Part shown: positions 47,640 to 60,378 of the stretch, piece after piece
Position numbering within the stretch: position 1 is the stretch's first letter
How the letters are laid out: every line of letters begins with the position of its first letter
NCBI GenBank assembly: GCA_037954665.1
Contig: JBBMOL010000097.1
Coordinates: forward strand, 806,001 to 870,000
Direction: 5' to 3'
From: Laguncularia racemosa
Taxonomy: Eukaryota > Streptophyta > Magnoliopsida > Myrtales > Combretaceae
Length of the DNA: 64,000 nucleotides
Notes under the pieces: model-generated
Database searches by the model: none
What the model saw: the letters and a program-made list of their open reading frames with translations, nothing else
What the model was told of the DNA's origin: nothing
Position numbers and translations under genes: made by a program

Positions 47640-50600
47640 TGCCCAATAAAATTGAAAAAACTCCAAAATTCCAAATAAGATCAATAGAATTAAGAAGGAA
47701 GATTTGAAGTCGATTAAAAAAGGATTTATAAAATTTAGGGCTAAATTTTTCCAAAATGGTCATTATACTCATGAACTCAATTTATCAAAACTAGTTTTGA
47801 AATAACCTAGTGACTCTAAATAAAACTCTAAGGCCCTAATTAAGTAAATAAAATTATTAAGGAATTATTTTGAGTCAATTAGAAGGAAAAATTTCAAGTT
47901 TGGAGATCAATTTTATAAAATGACCATTTTGATAGTCTTTGAAGTTGGCCAAAAGAAAAAAAAAAAACTTAAATTAAGGTCATTTGAAGCCATTTAAATT
48001 ATTGGGAGTGATCTCTTAAAGTTTGAAGACAAATGACCAAAAAATGACCATTTTTGCCCTTAAAGATGAGCTTTTTGAAAGTGGATCTGAAATTTTCTTA
48101 AAAACCCTAATATAGCTCTAAGACCTTATTTAGGTGAATAAAATCAATTATAAAATATTTTAGAAATGATTGGAAAAGAAAAATTTTAATTTGGAGGTCA
48201 ATTGGAAAAAAAAAATACAAAATAGGCTAAATTAAGATAACACATGTCACTATAAACTGCAATTCACTTACCCTTGTAGACTCATTTACCCTTAACCTTA
48301 AACCTTTACTAAACCCTATTATAAAATACCATTTTAGGACAGAAAAGCAGCAACCCCTATTTCATTTTTCTAGAAAACTCTATAAGGTAAATGCTCTCAA
48401 ATACCCATTAAGCCTATTCTACTCCTTAAACCTCTTACTGCCCATTAAACCCTATACTAATTTAGTTGTTTTCTTATAAGTTTTAGGTCAAGAATCAAGT
48501 GGCATTTCAAGCTAAGAGGGGTCATCTTACATGTAATTTGGGTGTGAAGGTAAGTAAGAAAATGACTTGATTCAAGTAGATTTTGGTTTGTGGATTGTAA
48601 GTCTAAGTAGTGTATGATATTTATTGTAAAGGAAATCAATTGGGAGTTTGGAAAAAAATATCATTTTGGAAGTGGGTAGGCATGGTTTGGAAAGAATTTA
48701 GGTATTTCTTGGATCTTCAACAAGGTAGGTTCAAAATGTTATTTAAGTTGATAATTTAAAATAGTTATAAGAAATGAAATATGAGGATTTGATAATTTCT
48801 TGAACAATGATGGTGTATTATAAAAACCATTAGTAACCGCCACCTATATTGAATAATCTTCAGTATTATTTGATAATTTAAGAGTTGATCTAGAATATAA
48901 TGTATTATATGTATTGTTGGGTGTTTGATTGAATGATATAAATGAAGGATAATGCATAATAATTGAAGATATGTAATGGGTTGTTAATTATAGTTGCAAC
49001 CGCCATTATGAAAATGGAATTGAGGCTTAAATTTTTTTACTAAATCAGATTTAAATATTGAGTGATGATAAATTGATTATTGACATATGAACATGTGTTG
49101 TATGGAGTGATTTTGATGATTAATTAGTAGATATGGCATGTGGAAGGTTGAAATTTAGTAGTATGATTAAATTAGTGGATGAATGAGTTGATTTAATTAT
49201 TAATTTATGAATTTCCAGCAATTTTCTATATTCTTGAGTGTTATACTTGATGACAATTGAAGTTACTTGATAAATATTAAGTTTGGTGAAGTTTAGGGAT
49301 GAATTGGGTTTATTTGAAAGATTGTAAGAACTTGAAATGTGGAATTTCCTACATGATTTTGAAAAATATTAATTTCAGAAAAATATGATAAATTATGTTT
49401 ATTTTGGGTAAATTTGGTAGATTTATGCTTTAATTATGAATAGAAATTGGATTGAATATAAAATAAGACCTACAAGTGAAGCTGTGTAGAAATTGAACTA
49501 GTTGAATGAATGCAAATCAATTAGGATGTGCTCTGTTTTGATTACCCTGTTTTGGAAATATTTTTAACTTGAAAATAAAAATTAAATGATGTATTAAACA
49601 CTAGAAAGGAGTAGGAACAAGTGAGCTTTGATTTGGAGTAATTTGGATCTAAATTGAATAAGTTATGGGCTTGTAAAGTTAAAAATCCGTACTTAAGTTT
49701 AGTCCGGTAGTTCAAGGGCTCTAAATTAAATAAAATAAGGATTTTTATGTTAAAATGGGTAATAGAAGTAATAAGAAAAGAAATGGTTTTGGTTTCACTT
49801 GATTTGGGCTCAAATTGAAAAAGTTATAACCCTTTAAAGTTAAAGTCTTAATTTATGACATATTAAAATTAAGTTAGACAATTGTTTAATTAAATCAGGT
49901 TAAGGCTAACCCAACTCCAAGCTGGCCTAAGGACTACTCTCTTACCCTTCATGGGTGTCCTATATGATTAAACATAATTTGCCTAATATAGGCTCAATTA
50001 ACTAAACTTTCCTAATTAGGCTAAAATAAAATTTGACATAATAATGTGAATCAAATAACTCATGGACCCAAGTTCCAAAATTCAAAATATAATTGAGTCT
50101 ATTTCTTCCTAGGGTTTATACCCTAAATGGCCCTTAGTATGATAAATAACTCAATTGGGTTTCAAACTAATTTAAGGCCTAAATCGAATTAATTAGTTAA
50201 AATAAATTAAACTTAGGCCAAAGAAATAAAATGGGCTTACCTAATTGTAGTGAAACCTAAATTGGCTTAAGACCTAAACCATACTTAAACCTATTAAACT
50301 CTAGGGCCTATACCTTAAACGAACTTAATAAACACACTAAATTTAAATGGGTTTTAAACCCACCAAGACCCTAAATCAACTAAAATCTCCAATGGAATTA
50401 CAATATGACTTAGTAAAAAAATTGAACTTAGGATACAACTAATGGAACTAATTAAACATAATAAACCTAGGCTAATAGATAGAATTAAACTAATTTAACT
50501 TAAAATGTATTTAGTAATTATAGTTAGACTTGACTAAATCGATTAGGGCTAATAGGCCTAATTCTAAACATAATTGGGCTTATTATACTTAAAGCACCCA

Positions 50601-51719
50601 AGTACCCTAATCGGGTCTTAAACCCAACTAGACTTAAAACTTAAATAACTTATTAGGTTTAATTGAATAAATCTTAAATGGTTCAAGTTATAATTAGCTA
50701 AAAGCTAATTGAGTCTAGATAACCCTAATTGGGCTCATAATTAGTATGGGCCTTAAGTAGCCTAAACCGAACCTAAAATATGATTCAATTACTTAGAATA
50801 ATCAACTGACTTATAATTTTCTTTTAATGCATAAAACCAACTCAAATGACTCAATTGGAACTCAGATCATGATTCAAGAAATGTCGATCTTTCAAATATG
50901 TAGTAACTTACATGTTGTATGCTAGGATAGAAAATTAAACCTAACTAATAATTATCATGACTAAGTAACTGCTTGCTACTTGTGCGTGGTCACTTGAGCC
51001 AGCAATTAATAAATCTTGGATCGGGATTATGGCTACAATCATATACCCCAAAATGATACAATAGTCAGGCACTTAAACCACCAAGGGTAGCTTGACAAGT
51101 AGTTGATAAGTGAAATTGCATCAGATAACAAACACTGTAAGTGGAGAAAAGGTACATCGAGAGTTGTTTGGGGTTCTGGGATTTGGTAGGCGATACTATA
51201 TAGCTGGACTGTGATTGGTGAGTACACATAATGGTGAGATCACTTAGATGAGGCTACTTAGATACATGGTTTTCGGCAATGTAGAGTCTAATTACTCTTA
51301 TCAATCTTTGATGTTTGCTATGATGGAATGAGATCGCGGATTTAGATTATGTCATCTATGATTATGATTGAATTTTATTTTGTTTTCTAAACTATGCTTT
51401 TATATTTTAGTTTTATACTTAGACTATTTTGGAAACTACCTATGGCTCTGTATCCTATTTTAGTGTATTTGTATTTTATGGGCCCTATAGGCCCTGGGAC
51501 TTAGACTATTTTTTCCTACTTTACCATGTGTTTTCAAGACCAACAAACTATTAAACTTTTTTTAAATCCAATGTTTTACCAAAATGTTTTCAAATCTAAT
51601 TGACAATTTTAAGGTCCTAAAATTGGTTTAGAAACCCACTTAGTAATCATAGCTTATGTATTCTATTTAAGTAGGATGTGTGGTGAACTGTTAATGCCAT
51701 AGTGGTTTTGGGGCATGAT
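47640..51719 (+). repeat. Gypsy-type LTR, copy A (about 4.1 kb)
   Basis: Aligns along its length with 51720-58008 minus the insert. Shared landmarks: AATTAAGAAGGAAGATTTG near the start; GCTAAGAGGGG and GGGTGTGAAGGTAAGTAA; a GTAACCGCCACC/GTGACCGCCATT block; a long tract of phrases like TTAATTGGGCTTAAAC; GTACATGGTTTTC; and the tail GTTAATGCCATAGTGGTTTT then GGGGCATGA. The homologous copy B ends GCATGACA and is followed by a PBS, which identifies the unit as an LTR. No coding potential inside. Left end is approximate. Confidence 0.75.
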
Positions 51720-54700
51720 TAAAAATCTCAAATTTTTAAGTAAGGTTAATAAAATTAAGAAGGAAGATTTGGAATCAATTTAGAAAGAATTTACAAAATT
51801 TATGGCCAATTTTTTTTTAAATGAACTTTTAGCTTTTAGCTTTTGAGTCATGATAAATTATTGGAAGTTATCTCTCCAAAAAAAAAAAAGGCCATTTTTG
51901 CCCTTAAAGACAATTTTATCAAATTTAGATTCGAAATTTCTTAGAAACCTTAAATATAGTTTCAAAACCTTAATTAGGTGAATAAAATCAATTAAAAAAT
52001 ATTTGGAAACAATTGGAAAAGAAAAAAAAAATTAATTCAAAGATCAATTGGGTAAAATGACCAAGATGTCCTTAAGCTTATTTTATAGAAAAGTAGCTAA
52101 TTAATTTAAATTTCAAGGGCATTTTAGAAAAAAGGAAGCATCATTTTGCAACTAGAGTAAGTGGAAGAAATTAAAGGAAAAATAATACCAAAATAGGTTA
52201 AATTAAGAGGATACATATCACCATAAGCTACAATCCATTGACCTTCGTAAACCCATTTACCCTTACCCTTAACCCTTCACTAAACCTTACTATGAAAACC
52301 CATTTCAGGATAGAAAAACAACAACCCCCATTTTATTTTATTTTTTAGAAAACTCTCTAAGGTAAATGCTCTTAAAAACTCATTAAGCATATTCTACTAT
52401 TTCAACTTATTAATGCCAATTGAACCCTATACTAATCTAATTGTTTTCTTGTGAGTTTTAGATCAAGGATTAAGTGAAATTCCAAGCTAAGAGGGGACTA
52501 ATTTCCACATGATTTGGGTGTGAAGGTAAGTAAAAAAAAATGACTCTATTCAAGTAGATTTTAGTTTGTAAATTATAGATCTAAGTAATGTATGATATTT
52601 ATTTTGAAGGAAATTATTTGAAAGTTTGAGAAAAATATCATCTTGGAAATGGGTAGGCATGGTTAGGTGGAGATTTGGGTATTTCTTAGATATCTAACAA
52701 GATAAGTTCAAATTTTTATTTAAATTGATGATTTAAAATAGTTATAAGTAACATAACATGATGATTTGATGATTTTCTTAAATATTGATGGTGTATTGTA
52801 AGAACCCATTGTGACCGCCATTTATCTGACTTCCCCTGAGTATTATTTGATGACTTTAGTGTTGATTTAAGATTTAATGTGCTACATGTGTTATTGAGTA
52901 TTGGAAATGTGGTTAGAAATTAGGTTTGATACACTTAAATGGAGATTATGTTGAGCACTGTTATGACCGCCACTATGATGATAAATTTGAGGCTTAAATT
53001 GTTCTTATTAAATCTGATTTGAGTTTTAATTAATGATAATTTGAGGAACGGAGTAAGAACTTATGATATATAGATTGATATTCGTGATTAAATGGTATAT
53101 ATGCAATGTTAAGAGTGGAAATTAGTGATATAGTTGAACTAGGTGGTTGAGTAGAATCAATTGGTGACTAAATTATTAATTCCTAGTATGTTAACATGTT
53201 TTTTGTGTGATAAATTTGATAGAAGTTGAAGTTATAAGATAAATATTAAGTTTGGAAAAAAAATTGAGGATGAGTTAGATTAAATTGGAGAATGGTATGA
53301 ACTTGAAATTTTAATTTCCTTGTATATTTTGGTTTGATGTATGATTCTGAAAAAAAAAATTGACAAATTATGTTTTTTTTTTTTTTGATAAATTTGGTAG
53401 AATTGTGGCTTAATCATGAATAGGAGTTGGATTGGATATGAAATGAGGCCTTAAAGTGATAATGTATTGAAAGTGAACTAAAGAATGGATAAAATTGCAA
53501 GATGGGGCATATCATGTATTATTTGCTCTATTTTGATGGTATTTTAGTCTTGAAATGAAAAATAAACAATGTAATTTATGCGCTACTAAATTGATTTGAA
53601 GTAATTTAGACCTAAATTGAACAAGTTATGAGCTACTAAAGTTGAAATTTCATAATTAAAATCGGTTTGGTAGTTGAAGGGTTTCAATTGAATAAAATGA
53701 AGTTCTTTATGATAAAAAGGGTAGTGAAAGTAATAAGGGGACAAATGGCTTTAGTTTTACTAATCTGGACTTAAATTAAATAAACTATAACTCTTTAAAG
53801 TTAAGGCTTAAATTTGTAACGAGTTAAGATTAAATTGGACAATAATTTAATTAAATTGAGCTAAGGTCAACCCAACCACAAGTTGACCCAACTAAAATAC
53901 GCTTAAGGACCACCCTCTTACCCTCCCTTAGGTGGCTCATGAAATTAAACATAATTTTTTTAAATGGACTTGATTAACTAAACCATCATAATTGAGCCAA
54001 AATAAACATTGACACAATAATGTGGACCTAATAACTTAAATGGGCCTAAGGCCCAAATTTAAAATGTAATTGAGCTTATTTTCTTTATAAGGCTTATACC
54101 TTAAATGGGTTTCAATACAATGAATAACTCGATCAAGTCTCAAATCAATTCAAAGCTCGAGTCAAATTAACTAATTAAAATAAATTCGTTTAGTGAAACT
54201 TAAATAGGCCTACGACCCAAATATGCTTGGCCCCACTAAACTTTACAGCCTATACCCTTAATGAGCCCCAATAAACACATTAAATTTAATTGGGCTTTAA
54301 ACCCATCAAGACTTTGTATTAACTAAAGGCCTAAAATGGAATCGCAATGAGACTTAATAAATCAACTAAGCTTAAGATACAACTAATGGGATTAAGTAAA
54401 CATAGTAAGGCTACATCAATTTAAAATAGATAGAATTAATCCGATTTGACTTAAATCGTAATTAGCAATTATAACTGAACTCAACTAAATCAAATTAATT
54501 TAATCAATTAGAGCTAGTAAGCCTAATTCCAAACATAATTGGGTCTACTATACTTAAAGGGCCTAAATACCTTAATTGGGACTTAAACCTAACTAGACTT
54601 AAAACTTAAATAACTTACTAGGTTTAATTAAATAAATTCTAAATGGTTCGAGCCATAATTAACTAAAAGTTAATTGAGCTTAGATAACCCTAATTGAGCT

Positions 54701-55310
54701 CGTAATTAGTATTGACCTTAAGTAGCCTAAACTAAACCTAGAATGGGATTCAATCACTTAGAATAATCAACTAACTTGTAATTTTCTTTCGATGCATAAA
54801 ACCAACTCAATTGACTCAATTAGAACTCAAATTGTGATTCATGAAATGTCAACCTTTCAAGTATTTAGTAACTTGTGTATTACATGTTGAGGTAGAAAAA
54901 TTGAATCAAACTAATAATGAAACTTGGTTAAATATCTATTTGCTACTTATACATGATTACTTGAGCTAACAAGTGACAAACCTTGGATCAAGATTATGAT
55001 TGTGGTCATATACCAAAAAAATGATACAATAATTAGGCACCCAAGCTACCAGGTGGCTTGGCTAGTATCTGATAAGTGAGATTATGTCAAATAACAAGCA
55101 TTGTAAGCAGAGAGAAGGTATATCAAGAGTCATTCAGAGTTATGGGACTTGGCAAGCAATACAATATAATTGGACTGTGAATTGTAATTAGTGAGTCCGC
55201 ATAATGGTGAGATTACTTAGATGAGACTACTTAGGTACATGGTTTTCAACAATGTAGAGTTTAGTTGCTTTCATCAACTTCTGATGTCCACTACAGTGGA
55301 ATTAGACCCT

Positions 55311-57600
55311 TTATTCCTCTTCATGATATCCAGAGTCATGAGTACTCTCGTTCTAGGTGTTTAATTAAGGTCATTAATTGAATTCAATGATTGACTATTG
55401 TATTAATTATAGGGCCATTTAACATATGTGTGTATGTTTGTGTTACTGTGTATTAGGTCTTCGTAACTCACTCCCCCTTTACCTTTTTTTTATTTTATTT
55501 TTTTCAAGTGTCGAGTCTAATTTTTTTTTTTTCATTTTCATTCCTAATTCGTTTTATACTAGACCCTATACTCATCTAATATAAGTCCTCGACTTAAACT
55601 AGGAATTTCGTCTTATTTTGGAGTCGCTACCCAACTGAAGTTAGGAAAGATTATTAAATTAGAACTAATTGAGCAAATTAATCCTAATTTGGACAACTAG
55701 CCAACGAAAACTCCCCTTTTCATTTTTGTAAAAAAAGGAGGAGAAGAACCAAGGTTTCTAGACTCGGGCACTAACCTATTAAAACCTTAAAGTTACCACC
55801 TTATTCTTTTAAAATCTGAACCATATTCTAATGTTTTTTATTGTTTTTTATTTTGTTTTATTTTATTTTTATTATTTTTTTGTTGTATTTTTGCTTATTG
55901 ATTAAAAACAACTTATTCTAATATGGAAAATGATTTTTTATTCTTTTTATAGTTGCCCCAAACGGGTGCCTACGTACTTGCTATTCAGGATCAAACAAGC
56001 CGTAGTTTGCTTTTTATAAAAAGCTTTAGTGGGTTAGTTAATTTCAATTATGAAAATACCTCGGATTTATATTTTTATCATTTTTAATATTTTTTTTGGA
56101 AAAAATTTAAGCCTAAGCTTTATTATTTTATTTTATTTTATTTTTTTGAAAAAATTAATTTAAGGAAAAAATAATTTTGGATTTATTTAAGAAAAGGATT
56201 TTTTCTAAGTAATAAAAATTATTTTTATATTCCTATTATTAATCTACCTCTATTATTAATCCTACTTTTAATCATTATTACTTTTTTATTTATATATTAT
56301 TTTATTATTGTTTATCATTTTTTATTTTATTATTTTAAATATTTTTTAACATTTTTATTTTAACATTTTTTATTATTTTATCTATTCTAAACTAAACATA
56401 AAAAAATAAACTAATCTAAATTCTATCATTTTTCCTAATATTATTTTCATTTCATTTTTTTTATTTTGAATTATAGATAAATAAACAAAAAAATAAATAA
56501 AATACAATAAATAAACAAAATAAAAAAAATACGGAAAATTTGACTTACTTAAGTACGGGTGTGATTTGCAGGTCGAGTCGATCGGGTTGGATTGGGTTAG
56601 ATCGGATCACGGCGGTTGGAGGTCCTTTGATGGTAGCATTTCGGCGGCTTTCGAGGCGGTTTGAAGGCGGCTTCCGAGCTTTCTAAGGGTGGATAACCCA
56701 ATGGTGGTGTTGGATTTCTCCAAAAACGCCTGCTGGTGGCGGTTTCAAGCTCGATCGGCGGTCACGGCTTGAGAAACTCTGGTGAGGCTTCAAATCTCTC
56801 TTATTTTCTCTCCTTTCTCTCTTCCGATTCGTGCTTTGGCTTCCTCCTCTCGTGTCTTATTTATAGGCGTTGAAAATCGAGTGGGATAAGCTTAGATTTC
56901 CTCTGATTGGGATGAATCGGATTTGCGGTTAAAAACCCATCTCCGATTTGTGTAAATCTTCCAATTTGTTGCAATTTGATTCCAATTGGACGGTGTTTAT
57001 CTTATTTTGGTTAAAGATTTGGTGGATTTGTGCAAAAAAATCGCATCAAAATGACTGGATTCGAATTTTTTCCTTGTTGGCGACGATCTTGGACGAGGGT
57101 AAGAGACGATCACGCACTTGGCGCGTGCGTTCGCGTCAGCCAATCAACTGCTGACACGTGTCCTAGGGAAGGAAAAAAATTGCAAAACACGGAATGCATC
57201 CCCCGCGATTCGAACTCGCGATTGAGCCCACCCCCCGTGCACCTTAGGCCATGGCTCGGACCATCTGGGCTAGCCCACTTACTCGTTTTTTTTATTAAAC
57301 GCAATTTGTATATATGCGTTGTAATTTTTATTATTTTTATATTATTTTGAAATTCTAAAAATTTGTAAAAATTATTTAACTCTTTTTCTTATTATTTCTA
57401 CTATTATTTTCCAAAATTGATAGATTTTTCCTATTTATTTATTTTTTGAATATTTTTTTCTTTATTTTTTCTAGATTATAATAAAAATTATAAAAAAAAT
57501 AAAAAAGTTGAAAATTGACCATTATTAATTATTAGGGGCAAAAATGAGGTGTTTACACCAAGTGAGGATTTTTTTGATTCACTATATGACTCAATGGGTT
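55311..57600 (-). mobile_element. Long LTR-like element, copy 2, inserted in Gypsy LTR B
   Basis: Absent from the matching place in copy A (about 51310). The core, 55505-57557, is collinear with 44447-46624. On the minus strand it starts TGTAAACACCTCATTTTTGC at 57557, with a TATA box CTATAAATAAG (about 56864-56854). It is less AT-rich than its surroundings between 56560 and 57280. Exact insertion ends and target duplication were not resolved: about 120 bases on the left and 40 on the right belong neither to copy A nor clearly to the element. Confidence 0.68.
57173..57283 (-). ncRNA. tRNA-like Pol III module in LTR-like copy 2
   Basis: On the minus strand an A box TAGCCCAGATGG (57272-57261) and a B box GAGTTCGAATC (57217-57207) are again 55 nt apart start to start, and a seven-T run (57179-57173) follows 28 nt after the B box. 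GGGC precedes the A box in both copies. Not a recognisable canonical tRNA; possible SINE-like insertion or LTR-borne Pol III unit. Confidence 0.5.
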
Positions 57601-58015
57601 AAAAGATGAGATATGGGATGAGATTACAATGATAGTCCTCTTCAAACGTTTTTATGACTAAGATTTGTTATGTTGTAGACTACATTTTACATTTTCAGTT
57701 ATATTGTAACTCATTGGGAGTTGCTTGTGGCTCAATGGCCTATTAGTTATGGATTGTATCTTTTGTGGCCTTGTAGGCCCTAGTACCTAATTTATCATTT
57801 TCTGCCTTATCACACATTTTTATGATCAACAATCATCAAATGTTTTTGAAAATCCAATACTTTGCCAAAATATTTTCAAAATCTAATGAACAATTTCAAG
57901 GTCCTTAAACTAATTTAGAAATCTATTTAATAATCATAACATTACATATTTTACTTAAGTAAGGAGTGTGGTGAATTATTAATGCCATAGTTGTCTTGGT
58001 GCATGACAATTTAGG

Positions 58016-58031
58016 TGGTATTAGAGTCAAG
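58016..58031 (+). other. Primer-binding site after Gypsy LTR B
   Basis: TGGTATTAGAGTCAAG resembles TGGTATCAGAGCCAAG and lies seven bases after the LTR end CATGACA. This spacing and an ATTT-containing spacer are usual in plant Gypsy elements. Confidence 0.75.
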
Positions 58032-59379
58032 TTTCTAAAACAAATTAAGATAAGATTAAGATAGAGAGTTCGAGAGTGGGAACCTTGTGGAACGATACAT
58101 GAGTTTTGATTCCTTACTTCTTAGACTTAATAAAAAAAGATAATTAATAGGGACTTGATTATGAATTTTTATAATGTGTTTCATTTAATTGTAAATTTGA
58201 TATATATGAGTTATTTGGTTATATAATGAGATTAAACTTAACTGATATTAGTATTAAAATGAATACTCAAGCTCAATTGGACTAATTAATAAAGGATAAA
58301 TAAAATTGGGACAAATATTGTATGATGTCACACTATTAATTGGATATTAAAGAGTAATATTTTGCATATGAATCCCTTAACATACACATAATTAAAGCAA
58401 TACATAGGTTCCTAATATAGTAATTACAAGTAATATTGACAAATCATAAAATTGAATAAAAAGGAATATGATTAGGCCTTCCCCTAGGGATATTGAAACA
58501 TGATATTCCACAAAAGGTCCAAAAATGATTAGAATAAGGAAGTAGAACTTACTCTCATAGAATTGGAACAATTAGGAAGAATATATTTAAGATATGGATG
58601 AGAGGAATAGCGAAAAATTAGGCAAAGTATATTGATACATGATCACGATAACACTAAAGCTCTAATGATGTATAAAAGTATATCAAAATTTCCCTTAAAC
58701 CTTCTATGGAAGGTAATGAAAATACCATAAGACAACAAAGAAACAATAATGTTAAAATCAATCGACAGTTAGCTATGGCACCTCTAAGTTGACCAAAACG
58801 TCTAGTATATTCACAAAGATTCGAATATATCATTAAAATAAGAAATTATGAACCAAAGTTATTCCAAATATTCCACAAGCTAACAAACGACCATCTTGAT
58901 CAATTGTTCCATACAGATGGCAACGCTACCTTACCAAAATAACAACTTTGTATGATAACGACAAACACTATGACTATATTTAAACACCCAAAGGATATTT
59001 CAAAAAGGAAGTGGTAAGTATGATCTCAATCACAACCAAATGATGGCTTAGATACAAAATAACAAAATTTATTCAAATATCAAAAGGCAAAGTAAGTCCA
59101 TCTTATCCACCCTCCTAAAAGATGACGACATAAACACCAAACAACAAATGTAGTAAACGAATAGCAATGAAAAGAATCAAATACTTCTAAAATAAACTAA
59201 GCTATTTCACCAAACCCTAAAAGTTAAGTAGTAACATGATAATGATAGAAAGTAATCTAAACGAATGATGTAACTTTGAGAAATAGTAAAGGATAAAAGA
59301 TGACCAAATAAACACATTAGCATATGAATAAGATGGAATGGTGAATTGATGATTGTCTCTTCCTTCCTTTGTGTTGACA
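58032..59379 (+). other. Leader/internal remnant of the Gypsy element
   Basis: Follows the PBS, so it should be the element's leader and gag. I could not recognise a gag, zinc knuckle or protease in any frame. It is AT-rich and stop-dense. Confidence 0.45.
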
Positions 59380-59585
59380 AGTCATGTTTTGATCATTGGG
59401 CTACTTTAGAGCCAATTTTGATAAATCAAGTTTATGAGCATAATGGTCATTTTGGAAAAATTTAACTCTAAATTTTATAAATCCTTTTTTAATTGACTTC
59501 AAAATTTCCTTCTTAATTTCATTGATCTTATTTGGAATTTTAGGGATTTTCAAAAATCCTCCTTTACTAGAGTCACACTAGTAAT
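59380..59585 (-). repeat. Inverted fragment of the Gypsy LTR start
   Basis: The reverse complement matches the beginning of copies A and B: AATTCCAAATAAGATCAATG, AAGAAGGAAATTTTGAAGTC, AAAAGGATTTATAAAATTTA. The minus-strand end TGTGACTCTAGTAAAGGAGG at about 59578 is a plausible true LTR start, better preserved than in A or B. Confidence 0.8.
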
Positions 59586-60013
59586 TGTTGCTTTTGTGCA
59601 TTTAAGTCTCCCAATTTTCAATCAACAAAGGTTCACCTATCATCTTCTCTTTACCTCTGCCTCCATCATCATTGCCTTAACCATCTTTACGAATACCTCC
59701 ATTTTCATTTTCATCACTGCCTCCATTTCCTTCTCCATCTCCTTCTCCATCACTAGTATAGGTTTTTCTATTTAATTTTTTTCATTAAGTTTAATTTCTA
59801 CCCTTTATGGGTATTTTCTGTTATTAAAGGACTAGTTTTTCATTTTCATTAGATAACTACTTTTCCAAAAGAGATGTCATGATCCTTTGTTGTTAAAGAA
59901 AAGTATCTATTGTGAATTGGGTCTTTAGAAACCCATTTCTTTGTTTTGATTTGTTATCCGTTGTATTGTAATTTTGTTATGTAAATAAAATTTTGTTTTC
60001 ACAAGGAAAAAAA
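59586..60013. other. Non-coding stretch with a UTR-like end
   Basis: A CCTCCAT/CATCACTGCC-rich patch (59640-59760) is followed by AT-rich sequence with TAAATAAAATTTTG (59981-59994), which looks like a polyadenylation region. No coding sequence was identified. Confidence 0.35.
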
Positions 60014-60378
60014 ATGCTAAGCTAAGTTATTGCATCTATTAATAAATTCTTAATGTAACATTTTTCTCTTTTTATATAATCTTTTAACATAAGGTGAAAG
60101 GCTAAAATTTGATGTATGACAAATCTTATGGTCAAGCCTGCTATCTCTTTACTATATATGTCCTTGAATTTTTTTTTCTTTACTTGAAGCAATTACTAAG
60201 TGTAATATCTATATATGATGTTAAGGCATTCCTATAGTTTTCTTGGTGCCTTTTGTATAAAAACTCAACAGAAACCCTCAAACATGCTTCTTACCATGCT
60301 AAGCTAGGTTATTGCATCTATTGATAAATTCTCAAGTAACATTTTCCCATTTTCTTATAACTTTATGACATAAGGTGA
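60014..60378. repeat. Direct repeat pair, about 84 bp, 282 bp apart
   Basis: 60014-60097 and 60296-60378 share ATGCTAAGCTA, GTTATTGCATCTATT, ATAAATTCT and CATAAGGTGA in the same order. They could be short LTR or duplicated target sequences; no other hallmark was seen. Confidence 0.7.

Larger units (their letters stand above)
51720..58008 (+). repeat. Gypsy-type LTR, copy B, interrupted by an insertion
   Basis: The 5' part (51720-about 55310) parallels copy A up to the block after GTACATGGTTTTCAACAATG; the 3' part (about 57600-58008) parallels A's tail (GGCCTTGTAGGCCCTAGTAC, GTTAATTCACCACAC reversed as GTGGTGAATTATTAATGCCA). Between them lies a foreign element. The LTR ends CATGACA at 58008. 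It starts directly against copy A without an internal region. Confidence 0.75.

Noticed and set aside
48100..48320. Interstitial telomere-like AAACCCTAA words
   Set aside because: Single scattered occurrences only; there is no tandem array of the plant telomere heptamer.
57173..57283. Canonical tRNA gene
   Set aside because: A and B boxes are present, but the acceptor stem, anticodon arm and usual 44-nt box spacing are not convincingly there, so it is reported only as tRNA-like.
57030..57350. 106-codon frame in the LTR-like element copy 2
   Set aside because: It overlaps the tRNA-like module and the homologous region of copy 1 does not keep the frame open.
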